Below the pieces are notes generated by a model. The model had not been told where the DNA came from. It saw nothing but the letters and a program-made list of their open reading frames with translations, and did no database searches. This document shows, in pieces, positions 11,701-21,900 of a DNA stretch of 64,000 nucleotides. Every line of letters starts with the position of its first letter. Positions within the stretch are counted from its first letter, which is position 1. Position numbers and translations under genes: made by a program. The stretch lies in contig NC_087068.1 in the NCBI RefSeq assembly GCF_963678635.1, forward strand, positions 31,312,318 to 31,376,317, written 5' to 3'. Source of the DNA: Symsagittifera roscoffensis. Its lineage: Eukaryota > Xenacoelomorpha > Acoela > Convolutidae.

Positions 11701-14700
11701 TTTACATTGGACCCCCTGACAAGATCTGCATGAACAAATAATTGCATGCATTTGTTATTGTAGCTACGCCGAGTCGAGATACATGTAGCTACTATGGAGA
11801 CCATTCCGTCGATCAAGGAAAAGTGCCTGAAAACTAAAGATAGAACCAGCACACATTGACAGCGATGACGGAACCCAAGAATCTCGACAACAGCCCCAAA
11901 ATTTTATTGATTATCCAGATAAGCAAGTTGTGTGAATATCTTCAAGTGAGTTGACATGGCGGCCTAAAAAATAAATCTGTTGCTTATGTTGGAGGGGATA
12001 TCAGTCGATATTGCTTTTGGAAGAGTGATTGAGTGCCTGTTTTTTTTGTTCCAACTTTCGAACAAAACGGAATATGTATTTAGTCAGTCAATTTTCAGCG
12101 ATCGAAATAATAGATTTCAACAAAAAAATTTATACCCCATTAAAGATATCGTGTCCCTGAACCCATATGTAAAAAAGATATTTTACCTCCGACCATTTTA
12201 GCAAAGTTCTGGGAGTTTGAAAATTGCCCATTGGGCTATGCCCTGGACTAATTTATGCGCGCATTGAAGATTTCATTTATAATGCTGAAAGCGTAACTCA
12301 AACTATTTATGCGTGAGAAATTATCCCGCGCAACAAAATCCTTCCAGATTGATTTGAGGCTAGCTAATCGGTCGTATTAATTTCCTACGACTCATTTCAC
12401 ACTTGATAACTTAATTGTTCCCAAAAATTATTCTTTATGGATTAAGGCGCAGTCGGAACATGCAAGGAGTTTTCCTTATATACGAGCGAGAAGTCTTGTT
12501 GTCTTAATAATAATAATAATTCGACAGCGATTGATTAGATGAAGGGAGTGTCAATTGCCACTCCTCGAATCGATCATGTAATCTGGAACTATTTAATCAG
12601 TTTATCACAACAATTAATAAATTTTTTCAGGCAATTCCATTAAGAGTATTAATAAATCACGCCAAAAATTTTACTGCCTAGGAGAGCACCATTGGACCTA
12701 CAGGTCCGTTCACAGGTGTCTCAGTTTCCTTCATCGTTGTACTCTAACTTTGAAATGCATAATGGCGGCTGTTAAGAACTCACGTCAAAGTTTGACCTTG
12801 CTTGATATTTTCACTTATATGTACTCTCAGATCTTGTTAACTATTACCTTCCCTGAGGTATCTTGTAACGAATTTGCCCCCTCATTATAAAAAAATTGAA
12901 CAGTTAAGCATATACGAATATTGTACCTTGTAATGAAATTTCCTCCCCCTTTTGCAAAGAGGGGAGAATCGTTTTCAATATCAGTACTCTCTCTTCCACA
13001 GTCTTTCTCTGACTAACCTCGAAGGATGCATCGTTGGACAGGAGAGCGGAGGGAGGGACAGATGGTCCCCAGCTGATGGCATTGCATCCCCCCTGATGAC
13101 AGTTGGCTATCCTCTTCACTTCCGGCTGCTGCTGACCCCCCTCACCAGTCCCACTGCTACTCACACCTGCTCACAGGATGAACAAATAAAAATACAAGAA
13201 CAGTAATGTTCAGCTATTTAGGAAGAAGGGAGAACCATTGCCGTTTCCCTGCTTAACAACTACATGCATTTTTAATGGTACTTCCTTTGGACTGAGAATA
13301 GTTGCTGTCTCTTCCAACATCTTCTGCAATGGTCTCTGCCCACTGCCTGCAGGAGACAAAAACTCTCCTCAACTAGGAAAAATAACCAAAAAAGTTGCAT
13401 ATAAATCTTAAGCACGTCTTGAATCACAATCAGTTGTATAAAAATCATGACAGGGAATTAAATTGAGACAACTTTGGCTATTCAATATCATCTGATTCTA
13501 TGGATGACCATATCATGAAAATATTTCTAATTTAGGACATAATGGGCTCATATTATCTTCAAAAAATATTAAGCAAGTTTGTCTACTCGAAGCACTGACA
13601 TCAATATGATTAACATGCTGGGATGTAATGAGCGACAATTAACGCGGGATGCTGCGATGCTATAGTGATGGCATGCTGCTTGTTATGAATGCCTCCAAAT
13701 GCTGGGACTACAAGTGCTATGACTAGATCCGCACGCTATTCTGTCAGTTCGAACACTTGCCACATTGGTCAAATTTGACTGACTGGTTCAACGGGTCATT
13801 TAACAGGTTAAAAAATCCCAATCAGATGTGAGAACTCAGTATACAACACAACTTGACCTCAATTTAACAAAGTTTATCATCATGATTTTTCAGGATTCGC
13901 AAAATGGATTACCCAGATCTACTTAAATATCCCCCCCCCTCCCTCGCCCCCTAGTAACCAAATATCCAACCTTAAAACGACTTACCCAGCACTTAAACAT
14001 ATACGAATTTTCAACCTAATAACAAATCTTCCTCTTTAGTGTTAGAGGACAGGTGGGAATAGTTACATAGATCCGCATGTACAAATTGATCAATCCCGAT
14101 CGGGGTGTTAAAGAATCGAACAAAACTAGAAGTTCTACTGGTCAATTCTATTTCTACTTGATCACCGTTCATTGGTAAAATACTGAAACTTAGTTTTACT
14201 GAAACCACCGATTAAACATTACCTGTGTAATCGATAACCGACGCAGATCCATCCGATGAGCAAGCAGCTAACACCAGACCCAGCTCGTGAGGGGCCCAGA
14301 TGATGGAATTAACTGACGACTTATGCTGGTCGTACTCGTGGAATTTAGTCCAGGTGGAGTTAGTCGCACTATTGGAGGGATTGGAGGACAGGGTTCCTCC
14401 TGATGTTACTACGGGGCTTTCCTTCCACAGGATGACCTTTCGGTCGTATGAACAGGAGGCTAAGAGGGATCCGAACTTGGGGTGGGCCCAGCAGACTTGC
14501 CACACAGGACCATCATGGCTGAAAATAACTTGCTACAATTACACACACACACACACATCTAACGAAGTCACCTATCATCAGCCTTCGTTTAAAACTTCAA
14601 TGTTTTATCGTTAATATTGAAAAAAAAAATTAAATATAATGCAAGCACTACTAAAAGATTTGGTTCATTAAAACAAATAAGAACAAAGGCCCATTTCCAA

Positions 14701-15112
14701 TGCTAATTAATAACAAAAAATTAATTCCGAAAGAAAAACTGCTCTTAAACTACTGTTTCACATAGCTGAAAAAGAATTATAGAGATTTACGCAATTTAAC
14801 GTTAATTATATCGATTAAGAATTTTTCAACAATTAGATACAAAGTTAACGTAAATTATTGAAATGTTTCTAAGAAAATCGGAGAAAAAAAGGACAAAAAT
14901 AGCACTAACCCATCCAATATGGCGATGAGTCTATGCTGCTGTTTGTAGTCTGAAGATGAGGACGTTGAGTTCGAATGACCAGTACCAGATGACTCCACTT
15001 GGTATATGCGCACTGTCCTGTCTGAGGAACAGGTGGCCACTCTGCGACCAGGGAAGTCAAACTGCGCGTCATGGATCATGTCCGAGTGCAACGTGTCTAT
15101 TATGGTCACCAT
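5716..15112 (-). CDS. SEC13: SEC13, WD40 protein of the COPII coat and nuclear pore
   Basis: Six exons on the minus strand rebuild a 350-aa SEC13: 14910-15112, 14223-14518, 13018-13166, 10812-10988, 5979-6134 and 5716-5787. All junctions keep frame (phases 2, 1, 0, 0, 0). SEC13 is a six-bladed WD40 propeller that pairs with SEC31 in the COPII outer coat on ER exit sites and with the Nup107-160 complex. Diagnostic segments are [20 protein letters not shown] (exon 1), [11 protein letters not shown] and [14 protein letters not shown] (exon 2), [11 protein letters not shown] (exon 3), [11 protein letters not shown] and STIASCSQ (exon 4), and [20 protein letters not shown] (exon 5). The tiny last exon encodes [14 protein letters not shown] and ends at TAG 5716-5718. 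Introns are 391, 1056, 2029, 4677 and 191 bp. A Ser-rich loop in blade 1 (residues ~38-60) is longer than usual. An acceptor-like catcag lies one base before the ATG. Confidence 0.95.
6265..6302. repeat. Short hairpin in SEC13 intron 4
   Basis: CAGCTGTTTTTA and TAAAAACAGCCG are near-perfect inverted arms separated by 5 bases. The nearby words 'cagcgagtaaaaacc' repeat the same motif. It has no assigned role. Confidence 0.5.
6440..7660. repeat. Tandem ~615 bp duplication of dispersed repeat, SEC13 intron 4
   Basis: Bases ~6,600-7,080 and ~7,215-7,650 are diverged copies of each other. Matching landmarks are AGGGGATTAAATCGCGCTTG (6603) with GGGGATTCAATCTCGCTTG (7223), and TCATATCGGTTTTTAAAGAC (near 6904 and 7507). 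The first part of each unit belongs to the ~540 bp family also seen at 200, 16,700 and 30,640. The second part carries a 'gaagct..agct..gcaaacacaagcaagcaagtgg' tail shared with the SINE-like unit at 43 kb. Confidence 0.65.
7625..8160. repeat. Dispersed repeat, second copy at ~33,475
   Basis: This shares long matches with ~33,475-33,725: 'ttactgtgca.gtatcacagaa', 'agctattgtaagcct', 'ctcgcatta', 'gttcgaatcacg.ctgaa', ending in the same 'ctcgaccc..tcccat' sequence. The 33.5 kb copy lacks ~280 bp present here (about 7,655-7,935). The right end merges into the tandem array that follows. Confidence 0.6.
8062..9150. repeat. Tandem array of ~300 bp units in SEC13 intron 4
   Basis: Four units are marked by 'ctc.acccactcccac...tttgtggtaccagatttt' at about 8,085, 8,388, 8,690 and 8,936; spacing is ~303, ~302 and ~246 bp. 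Each unit also carries AACTTTGCATGCAATAACTT-like and AAATTCGCGAGTACAGATA-like words. Homogeneity is higher than in nearby repeats, suggesting recent tandem amplification. Open frames here are repeat translations and not genes. Confidence 0.8.
9151..10734. other. SEC13 intron 4, remainder
   Basis: AT-rich intron sequence with many A and T runs. I see no exon, RNA gene or recognisable transposon. SEC13 exon 4 is contiguous in frame with exon 5 across it, so no coding sequence is missing here. Confidence 0.5.
10735..10797 (-). mobile_element. Decayed hAT-MITE fragment with long C run
   Basis: Read on the minus strand, this shows 'GGATTTGGGG...CCCTCAGGGCCTCGACCCCCTGC', matching the left part of the MITE at 1312-1588. 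The long C run at ~10,770-10,785 replaces the 'aggagagggg' of that copy. The right end is not recognisable. Confidence 0.5.
11340..11465 (-). mobile_element. Internally deleted LINE derivative
   Basis: The right ~45 bp (about 11,418-11,462) match the 5' end of the LINE in the TMEM214 intron (21,097-21,140; shared word GATGGAAGTACACGATAT). The left ~75 bp (about 11,343-11,417) match its 3' end (17,678-17,748; shared word CCTGCCCGGATTTCCATAG). The two ends are directly fused, with the 3.3 kb coding part missing. It is therefore a short derivative of the same family inside SEC13 intron 3. Confidence 0.75.
11980..12495 (+). repeat. Diverged copy of the ~540 bp repeat
   Basis: This lies in the same orientation as the 16.7 kb copy. 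The right end 'gcagtcggaacatgcaaggagttttccttatatacgagcgagaagtcttgtt' (12,451-12,500, given here by landmarks GCAGTCGGAACAT and ACGAGCGAGAAGTCTTGTT) matches the end at ~17,191-17,235. The middle keeps 'gaaaattgcccattgggc' and 'gcgcgcatt' remnants. The left end is uncertain. Confidence 0.5.
12508..12523 (+). repeat. (TAA)n microsatellite
   Basis: Five or so TAA units in SEC13 intron 3. Short CA-rich runs also occur at ~11,000-11,020 and an (AC)n run at ~14,540-14,556 in other SEC13 introns. Confidence 0.7.
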
Positions 15113-15954
15113 TCTGATGGATACAATCAGGTCAAACAGAAGAACAACACTCAATCAGACACTATCTGAAAAAAACTGATTCGATTTAGAAGAAATTTTG
15201 TATTAGCTTGATACGCAGGCGAAGCCGAGCCTCGCACTACTTGCGATACAAAAATATATATGCAACACAAGCAAATTTTTCCATATTAACCACGACCCAT
15301 TCGCGAATACACATAACTTAAAGTTCATCAATTTAAAGTTCATCAACAGCAACGAGTCTTTCCCGAAATTACGTTTGATGGTTGAAAATAAGCTTTCTTC
15401 TCAAAATTTAAATTAATGCGCACTCAATGTCAATATAATTCCACAATGAGACAAAATATATATTTGAAATACATAGTTGAAGCTATAATTTATAACCGAT
15501 GGCGTAGTTTAGCAAGGGATTTTCAATCCCCGCCCTGAGAAGAAAAAATATCGAAGTAATAACATCAAGAGACGCAGAAAACATACGTTCAGAAAACGAC
15601 CCAACCAGTTACAAAGCATTAATTCATTTGCGGAAAGAAAATAAGAATTTGCTAGGTCACTTTCAATGCACACCGAAAATACAATAAGTCATTTGAGCTG
15701 GACAATTCAGATTGTCAGCCTCTTCAATATTAAATTGGTAATTTCACTTGATCCAAGAATACTATTAATCAAAATATTAACTGCCACCATATTAAAATGT
15801 AGCACAACACCTGTACATTTTACAAAAAGTATGCTTGGTTCTTCTAATTCGAATCTACTGAGCATCCATCTTTTATTTCTGATTATGAAGACATTATGTC
15901 CAAAGCTATCATTTTCCCCAGGTGTTATAATGAGGAAAGGCTCGCTTGGTAGCT
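15113..15954. other. Spacer between TMEM214 stop and SEC13 start
   Basis: This is 842 bp between two genes on the same strand. At ~15,208-15,250 is a fragment 'gcaggcgaagccgagcctcgcactacttgcgatac' (here located by GGCGAAGCCGAGCC) related to the tail of the SINE-like unit at 43 kb. It must contain the TMEM214 3' UTR and any separate SEC13 promoter; neither is clear. No ORF here is convincing. Confidence 0.45.
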
Positions 15955-18900
15955 TCATTTCAAATAGGGTCTAAGCAATTCCAGATTGATGTAACTCATG
16001 ACTGAATCAAGAGCCTCTCCTATATTCCTTGACAAAGTGGCCACTCGTTTTTCCATGTTTCGCTTGTAGAACTTATTGACAGCCGGCAAGATATCTCTCT
16101 CCGCGTATCTGAACATCCTCAGGGGTCCATCTTTGTACAGCCAGTCGAGACCCTTAGCTATGTAATTGTAAGCGACGTTATACGCATTGAAAATCTGGGG
16201 TTTCACTTTGGCGATGACTCGATTGGCCGAATCTTTCACATATTTGGCCTCACTTGGGTAACTTTTGATCATCCAGTCGTGTAGTTGGCGCATGTTATTT
16301 GCACTGGCTTCAAAAGCATTTTTTGCAACCGAGTCACGGCCTCTTATTTTATATTCTACGAAGGCACAAAGTGTGATTAGAACGAGGAGCCAGAACAGTT
16401 TGAAGAAGAGTCCTCGTCCAGATGATTTACCCGAAGCTTCTTTCGACTTGGATCCGAAAGTTACTCTTTTGCGTGGTTTGCCATAAAGTTGCTCTTTGAA
16501 CTGTTTTAGAGTATCCGCCAATCCGTCATCTAAAATAAATGAGCATAGCAATTCCAGATTGATGCAATTCCAATTCTAAGCAATTCCAGATTGATGCAAT
16601 TCTAAGCAATACCTGTACATTTTACCGAAAATTTGGGTTACAGAAAACAGCACTCCTCACAGCTAAAAAGTCGCAATGAATGCAAGGAAACAGAAACAAA
16701 TACTAAATGTTCCGACTTTCGATACGAAAGTAACGGAATATTTGTGCTCGGGGTGGGTTTTTTTTTTCTTCAGACAAATTTCGACTTTTTACCTAGCCAT
16801 TTTTGACGGAATTTTTTTTTATATCAATCGAAAAGTATTGTTGTCATGAGCTCAAATTTGAAAAGATAATTTAACTATGATCATTTTTCGTAAAGTTATG
16901 GGGGCTTAAAGATCGCCATTTTAGCCAATTTGGGACAATTAACGCGCGATATTTTTCGCGCTATTAACGCGTAAGCGGATATTTAATCCGTCATGGAAAT
17001 CGTTCCAAATTGGTTCAAGGAAGCTTATTTGCCATAGTTGATTAGTTAATAGGAGCGAAGTCTATTCTTTTGTACTTTATATGGCGTGTGAGGGGATGAT
17101 TTCAAAAAAAAATTCATATTTTAGAAGAAAAATTTTTTTTTCACTATATTAAATTTTTTTTATGTTACTGCTGCTCCATAAACCTTAAAGGGCAGTCGGA
17201 ACATTCAGGGCTTCGCCCTGATACGAGCAGTCTTGTTTGTTTTTTGTTTACAAAAATTTCAACTTTCGAAATTCTACGTGTATGATTGACACTCTTTTGA
17301 AAATTTAACCCAACTGGAGAAAACTGGATGAAAAGGCAAACTTTTATTCCGCCGAGAAAATCGGAAATTACAATCCATTTTCGAAACAAATAGTTGATCA
17401 CGTTTTTTTTTAGATTTTTACACTTCGGCTGTTCAATAATCAATTTTGCCTTTATTTTAACAATTGACATGAACCGAACTTGAAATGAAATCAAACCACT
17501 AAAAACCAAGTTGAGCGTGAAGACTTTTTCCTGAAACAAAAAAGCACCTATAAAACAGTCTTCACTTCGTTCATTGACTCTGATAAACGCCATTGAAGAT
17601 GGAAACTAAAATTCTCTATCAGAATCGCAAAACGTTGATCGCAACTCGGGTGTTCAAGCACTTGTTTCAGATTAGTTGACCCCACTCAAAAGTGAGGCTG
17701 GGAAAAAGAGAGATTGTCTCAATTTGACACCCTGCCCGGATTTCCATAGTATGTAAATCGTAAATTACTAGAAGTTATGTACTACAACTATTTGGTACTA
17801 CAGCAAAAAGAAAACTTATTTAGGTAAATCAATGCATAAAGTTTGTAAGTTTTTTAAGTCTGTAAGTTGTACATTCTGCATTATTGCCTCTCCATGAATC
17901 AAAAAGGACGATTGATACTGCTTTCGTTTTTACAACACTGGGATTTTTGAAGATGTCGGATAATTGTTTGATTTGAAGTTTTTCCAGGAACGGTTTTATA
18001 GTAGAGCAACTCTCAAACAGATGGGTACAGTTCTCAAACTCATACATACAGAAAGCACATAATGGATCGGGCTTTAATTTTCTATTCCATAGGACGTCTT
18101 TATCTGGAAGGCAATTGAAGAGCTGACGGTAGAACAATTTTTTTTCAAAGCTGGTTAACCTTGGTTGTCTCCACAACCATGGCGAAACTTTACTGAATTC
18201 AGTTGGGTTCAAGTTGAACTTCGTGCAGCTTTTTTCGATTCTTTTTTCCAACTATTTTCAAAGTGAAAGTTTTCCACGCATGCTCCATATATTTGGGAGT
18301 ATTTTGTTTTCGCAAGGATGCTCATCATCCAACCTCGGGAATTTATTATCTTAATGCTACGTCATTTAATGAGTTGATACTGAGTTCAGAGTTTTCTAGA
18401 TCTCCATCTAGTTCTCTGTAAAACCTGCTTGTTGGATTATTCCAGTTTTCCATTAAGAGATGTTTCTGCAGTGGTCCGAAGTTGAAGTAGGCGTTTTGAA
18501 AATCTTGGATTTTGGCAGCTAAAAGATGGGCCTGCAGGCTGGGAAGTTTCACTCCTCCTTTGAGCATGTCTCGTTCAAGGAACTGCAAAGCTATTTCACA
18601 TCTCCTGCCAGCTCCTCAAACAATTTTTCTGGTTACTTCCTTGTACATTTTGAGAACATCTAATGAAATTAGATTGTGTCTTCCGATATGAGTTATTTGT
18701 GGTATCACAAAAGTGGAAACCGCAATAGATTTTGCTCTGTAACTCAAGTATCGATTGAATCTGATCTTGTTGTTTTTAAGTCTTTTCAGAATTTCCTCAT
18801 TATTTGATCTTCTTGAGAGCTCTGGGTCTCCTAGCACTACTCCGAGTACTTTTGCTGTTCTAACAGTTTCCATATTTGGGTGATCGTACAGGCTTAAGGA

Positions 18901-21900
18901 TTTTGATTTACTTCGATTAACTCGAAACTGGGTGCCTTTGCAGAAATCATCAAGTATTTTGTGCAGATGTTGAACCTCGTCAGCGCGAGTGAAAACTGTT
19001 AGGTCGTCAGCATACGCAACACTTCGTGTTTCAAATTTACTAAAATTAAGTTGATTCTCGTATTTGATTTAACAGTGGCTCAAGAGCTAAGATAAAAAGC
19101 AGAGCTGATAATGGGCATCCTTGTCGGACTCCTCGTTTCTGTTTGATTTCTCTTGAATTAAACCCATTTATTGCAACTGATGACTTAGAGTTGCAGTACA
19201 AGTTTTCTATTAGTGATATCAATTGGCTTGGGCAGCCAATTTTTCGTAGAATTTGGAACATATATTTCCGATCGACCCTATTAAAAGCTTTAGAAAAGTC
19301 GATCGTTGAAGCTACCACTTTGGGTTTTGATTTGCGGAGTCTTAATCGGATTTCAAGGATGGCTTGATGTATGGATCTATTGGGCAAATATGCATGTAGC
19401 TCGTTCTCAATCACTTCACTTAAAACTGGCTTAGTTTACTTATTGCCATTTCAATTTCTTCCATTTGAAGTGGAGCATCAAGACTTTCGATGCTCTTGTC
19501 CGACAATTTTTTGTGAAAACTATTGAGAATCTCATACCGATCTATGTCCATCACTTGCTCTTCTTTATAGAGGTTTTCGTAGAACGATGTTGTTTCTTCC
19601 AATATCCGCTGTGTTTTAGTTGTAATATCCCCAGTTTGAAGTTTCATTTTTCTGATGACTGTTTTAGGTTGCTGTTGCCTAGACCATCTTTTAATTTCTT
19701 TGGGGTTGCCGTCCATAAGCTTTTTGACATTATTTTGAATATATGTCAAAATTTGTCGACACTCTTCTTGTTCCATTTTTCGCAGTTGACATTCGAGTTC
19801 AACTCTTTTTTGATTGCTTATATTCAAATGTTCAATTTGGGATTCTAACATTTATTTGTATTTCGTTTCCAGTCTGATTTTCTGTATTGAGATGTTGCGT
19901 AGGAACTCCTGTAATTCTTGCTTACTTACATCATAGTTTTCAATTGACCAATTTTCAAGACGTTTTTCTATTGTTTTTTTGTTATTTGGCAGAATGTTGT
20001 TATTCAATCTCCAGATACCTGGACCCATGTCCACTTGAGGTTCTTGAAAAGTTTGGTAACATAAGATCTGGTGGTCACTCAAGGTTGTTTCGTACATTTG
20101 GAATGTATCATCCGCCGTGAGAGTATTCGAAAAAATAATGTCTATTCGGGTGAGTGTTCCAGTTCTGGAGCACTTATGTGTAACTTTATCTTTTTCTAGC
20201 TCAACTGCTGTGTCTTTAAGGCAATGTCTGTTCAAAATGGGTTCTACTCTTTTGAATATGGTAACATGTTTTTTCTTGAATACCTTTGCAGTCGAGACTA
20301 TTTGTGCTTGATGATCTCTCTTGTGATTCGGGAAAGAATTCAAGTCTCCAACAAGAATAAGTGTGTCTGACTCATTTATATCATTTAATTCTGTCATCGC
20401 TTCCGATATTAGTTGGCAACTTTTGACATAATTTGCTGTTCTGACATACGCATTCACTACATATGTTCGTTGCTGGGGAAAATGAATTAGCTGGGACGCC
20501 CTGTTTTCTGCGATAACGGTTACTTTCATAGACTTTGGCCAGAGTGTAAGTAGTCCTCCACTACGACCAATTGATGATGTATGAGCAAACTGAAGTTTGT
20601 AGTACTCTAGAGTTGTTCTCAACTTATGACTGATATCCGTAGTTTGGGTTTCTTGTAAACAAATTATGAAGTTTGGGTCATAGTTGAGATGGGTTACTTT
20701 ATTCATTATGTGAATAAGTTTTTCGGGACAATCAAGCCCTCGGCAATTCCAGGTTAGGACTTTCATTGACTTCTTTCGACCGTTCCGACTCGCTATTCAA
20801 GCCTTTTTCGTCGGATGATTTGACCGTTTTTTGTCTGATACGACTTCTCGTGATTGTTCCCAGAGACTCAAACTGGGTTTCTTTTTCGGATTGCTTTGGT
20901 TTCTTTTCATGATATTCGCTTTCTTTGTTTTTCATTAGGCGTTGATCAGATTGTTCTTTCTGATTATTTTTTGAAGACCGAAACTTTTGGTAGCAATAGC
21001 TGACGTGATGGCCTTTGGCCCTTTTACCGGCTTTTTCACAGTGTTCGCAGATTAACAATGAGGGGATGTTGCAGAAAAACTGCGTTCCAAATAGTAAAAG
21101 GCGATGGAAGTACACGATATTTCGCAGTGAGTATATAGAGTTTGGATGCATAATGACATACTAGACGAAATTTTAAGGAAAAGGACAAGTTTACAATACA
21201 TATTCTTGCCCTACAAGTTTCTCATTCCCTTAAATAAAAGATACACCAACAAAACCTCCCAATGGAATGATCAAGGCATCTTTTAATACGAAACTATTCT
21301 TTTTGACACGGTTTCACACTATGGTGGTAGTAGCACAAAAAGAATAATTTATAGATGCCAAGATTTACACTTTGACGCAGCCATAAGATAGCATGCAATT
21401 AAGCCATAAGAAACCAAACCGATTCAGAAATATTAACAAATAAAACTAATTGTGTCGTGCTTACATTTTACGCTAAGGCAGCGCCAAAACTGCTACAAAA
21501 TTAGCCACTTAATTTCCCTTCGGTATCAGTTCCTCAAGTTCGAAAAAATACTTAGAGTAATACAGCACTGCTCAAATTTCAAAAGCAATCAGATCACCGA
21601 TGGCATTGACCTACAGACGGACTTTCGACAATTTTGTAGTTGCTTTCGAAGCAGTTGGTTAGCTTACCAGTAGGGTTCTTGTCCAAGTATTTCTGTACCC
21701 TGTCGATGAACTTGTTCAGCTCCTTTCTCGGTACTTCCGGCACCTCCTCCCACCTGGCCATGAGATCCACGAGGAAGTGTCTCGTCTGTTCTGAGTAGTT
21801 GGGCAGCATCTGGAACCACATCTCGTAGCACTTGGAGTTCGATCGGAGACAGAGGGCCAGACAGTGTACTAGCTCGTCCAACATCTCCGGACACTGGTTC

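Larger units (their letters stand above)
17678..21150 (-). mobile_element. APE-type LINE in TMEM214 intron 2, defective
   Basis: This minus-strand non-LTR retrotransposon has its 5' end near 21,140 and its 3' end near 17,680. Those limits come from the fused-end derivative at 11,340-11,465, which matches both flanks. Order: a zinc-binding ORF1-like fragment, an apurinic endonuclease, a reverse transcriptase with YADD and a C-terminal CCHC motif. Frameshifts, one in-frame stop and a deletion in the RT show it is inactive. The APE plus RT order and the RQGCPLSALLFILALEPLL block point to the L1/Tx1 side of LINEs. Confidence 0.88.

Noticed and set aside
5716-15112. SEH1 or another WD40 protein instead of SEC13
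   Set aside because: [28 protein letters not shown] and VVWHVSWS...ILAVSGGD in order are SEC13 hallmarks, and the rebuilt length fits.
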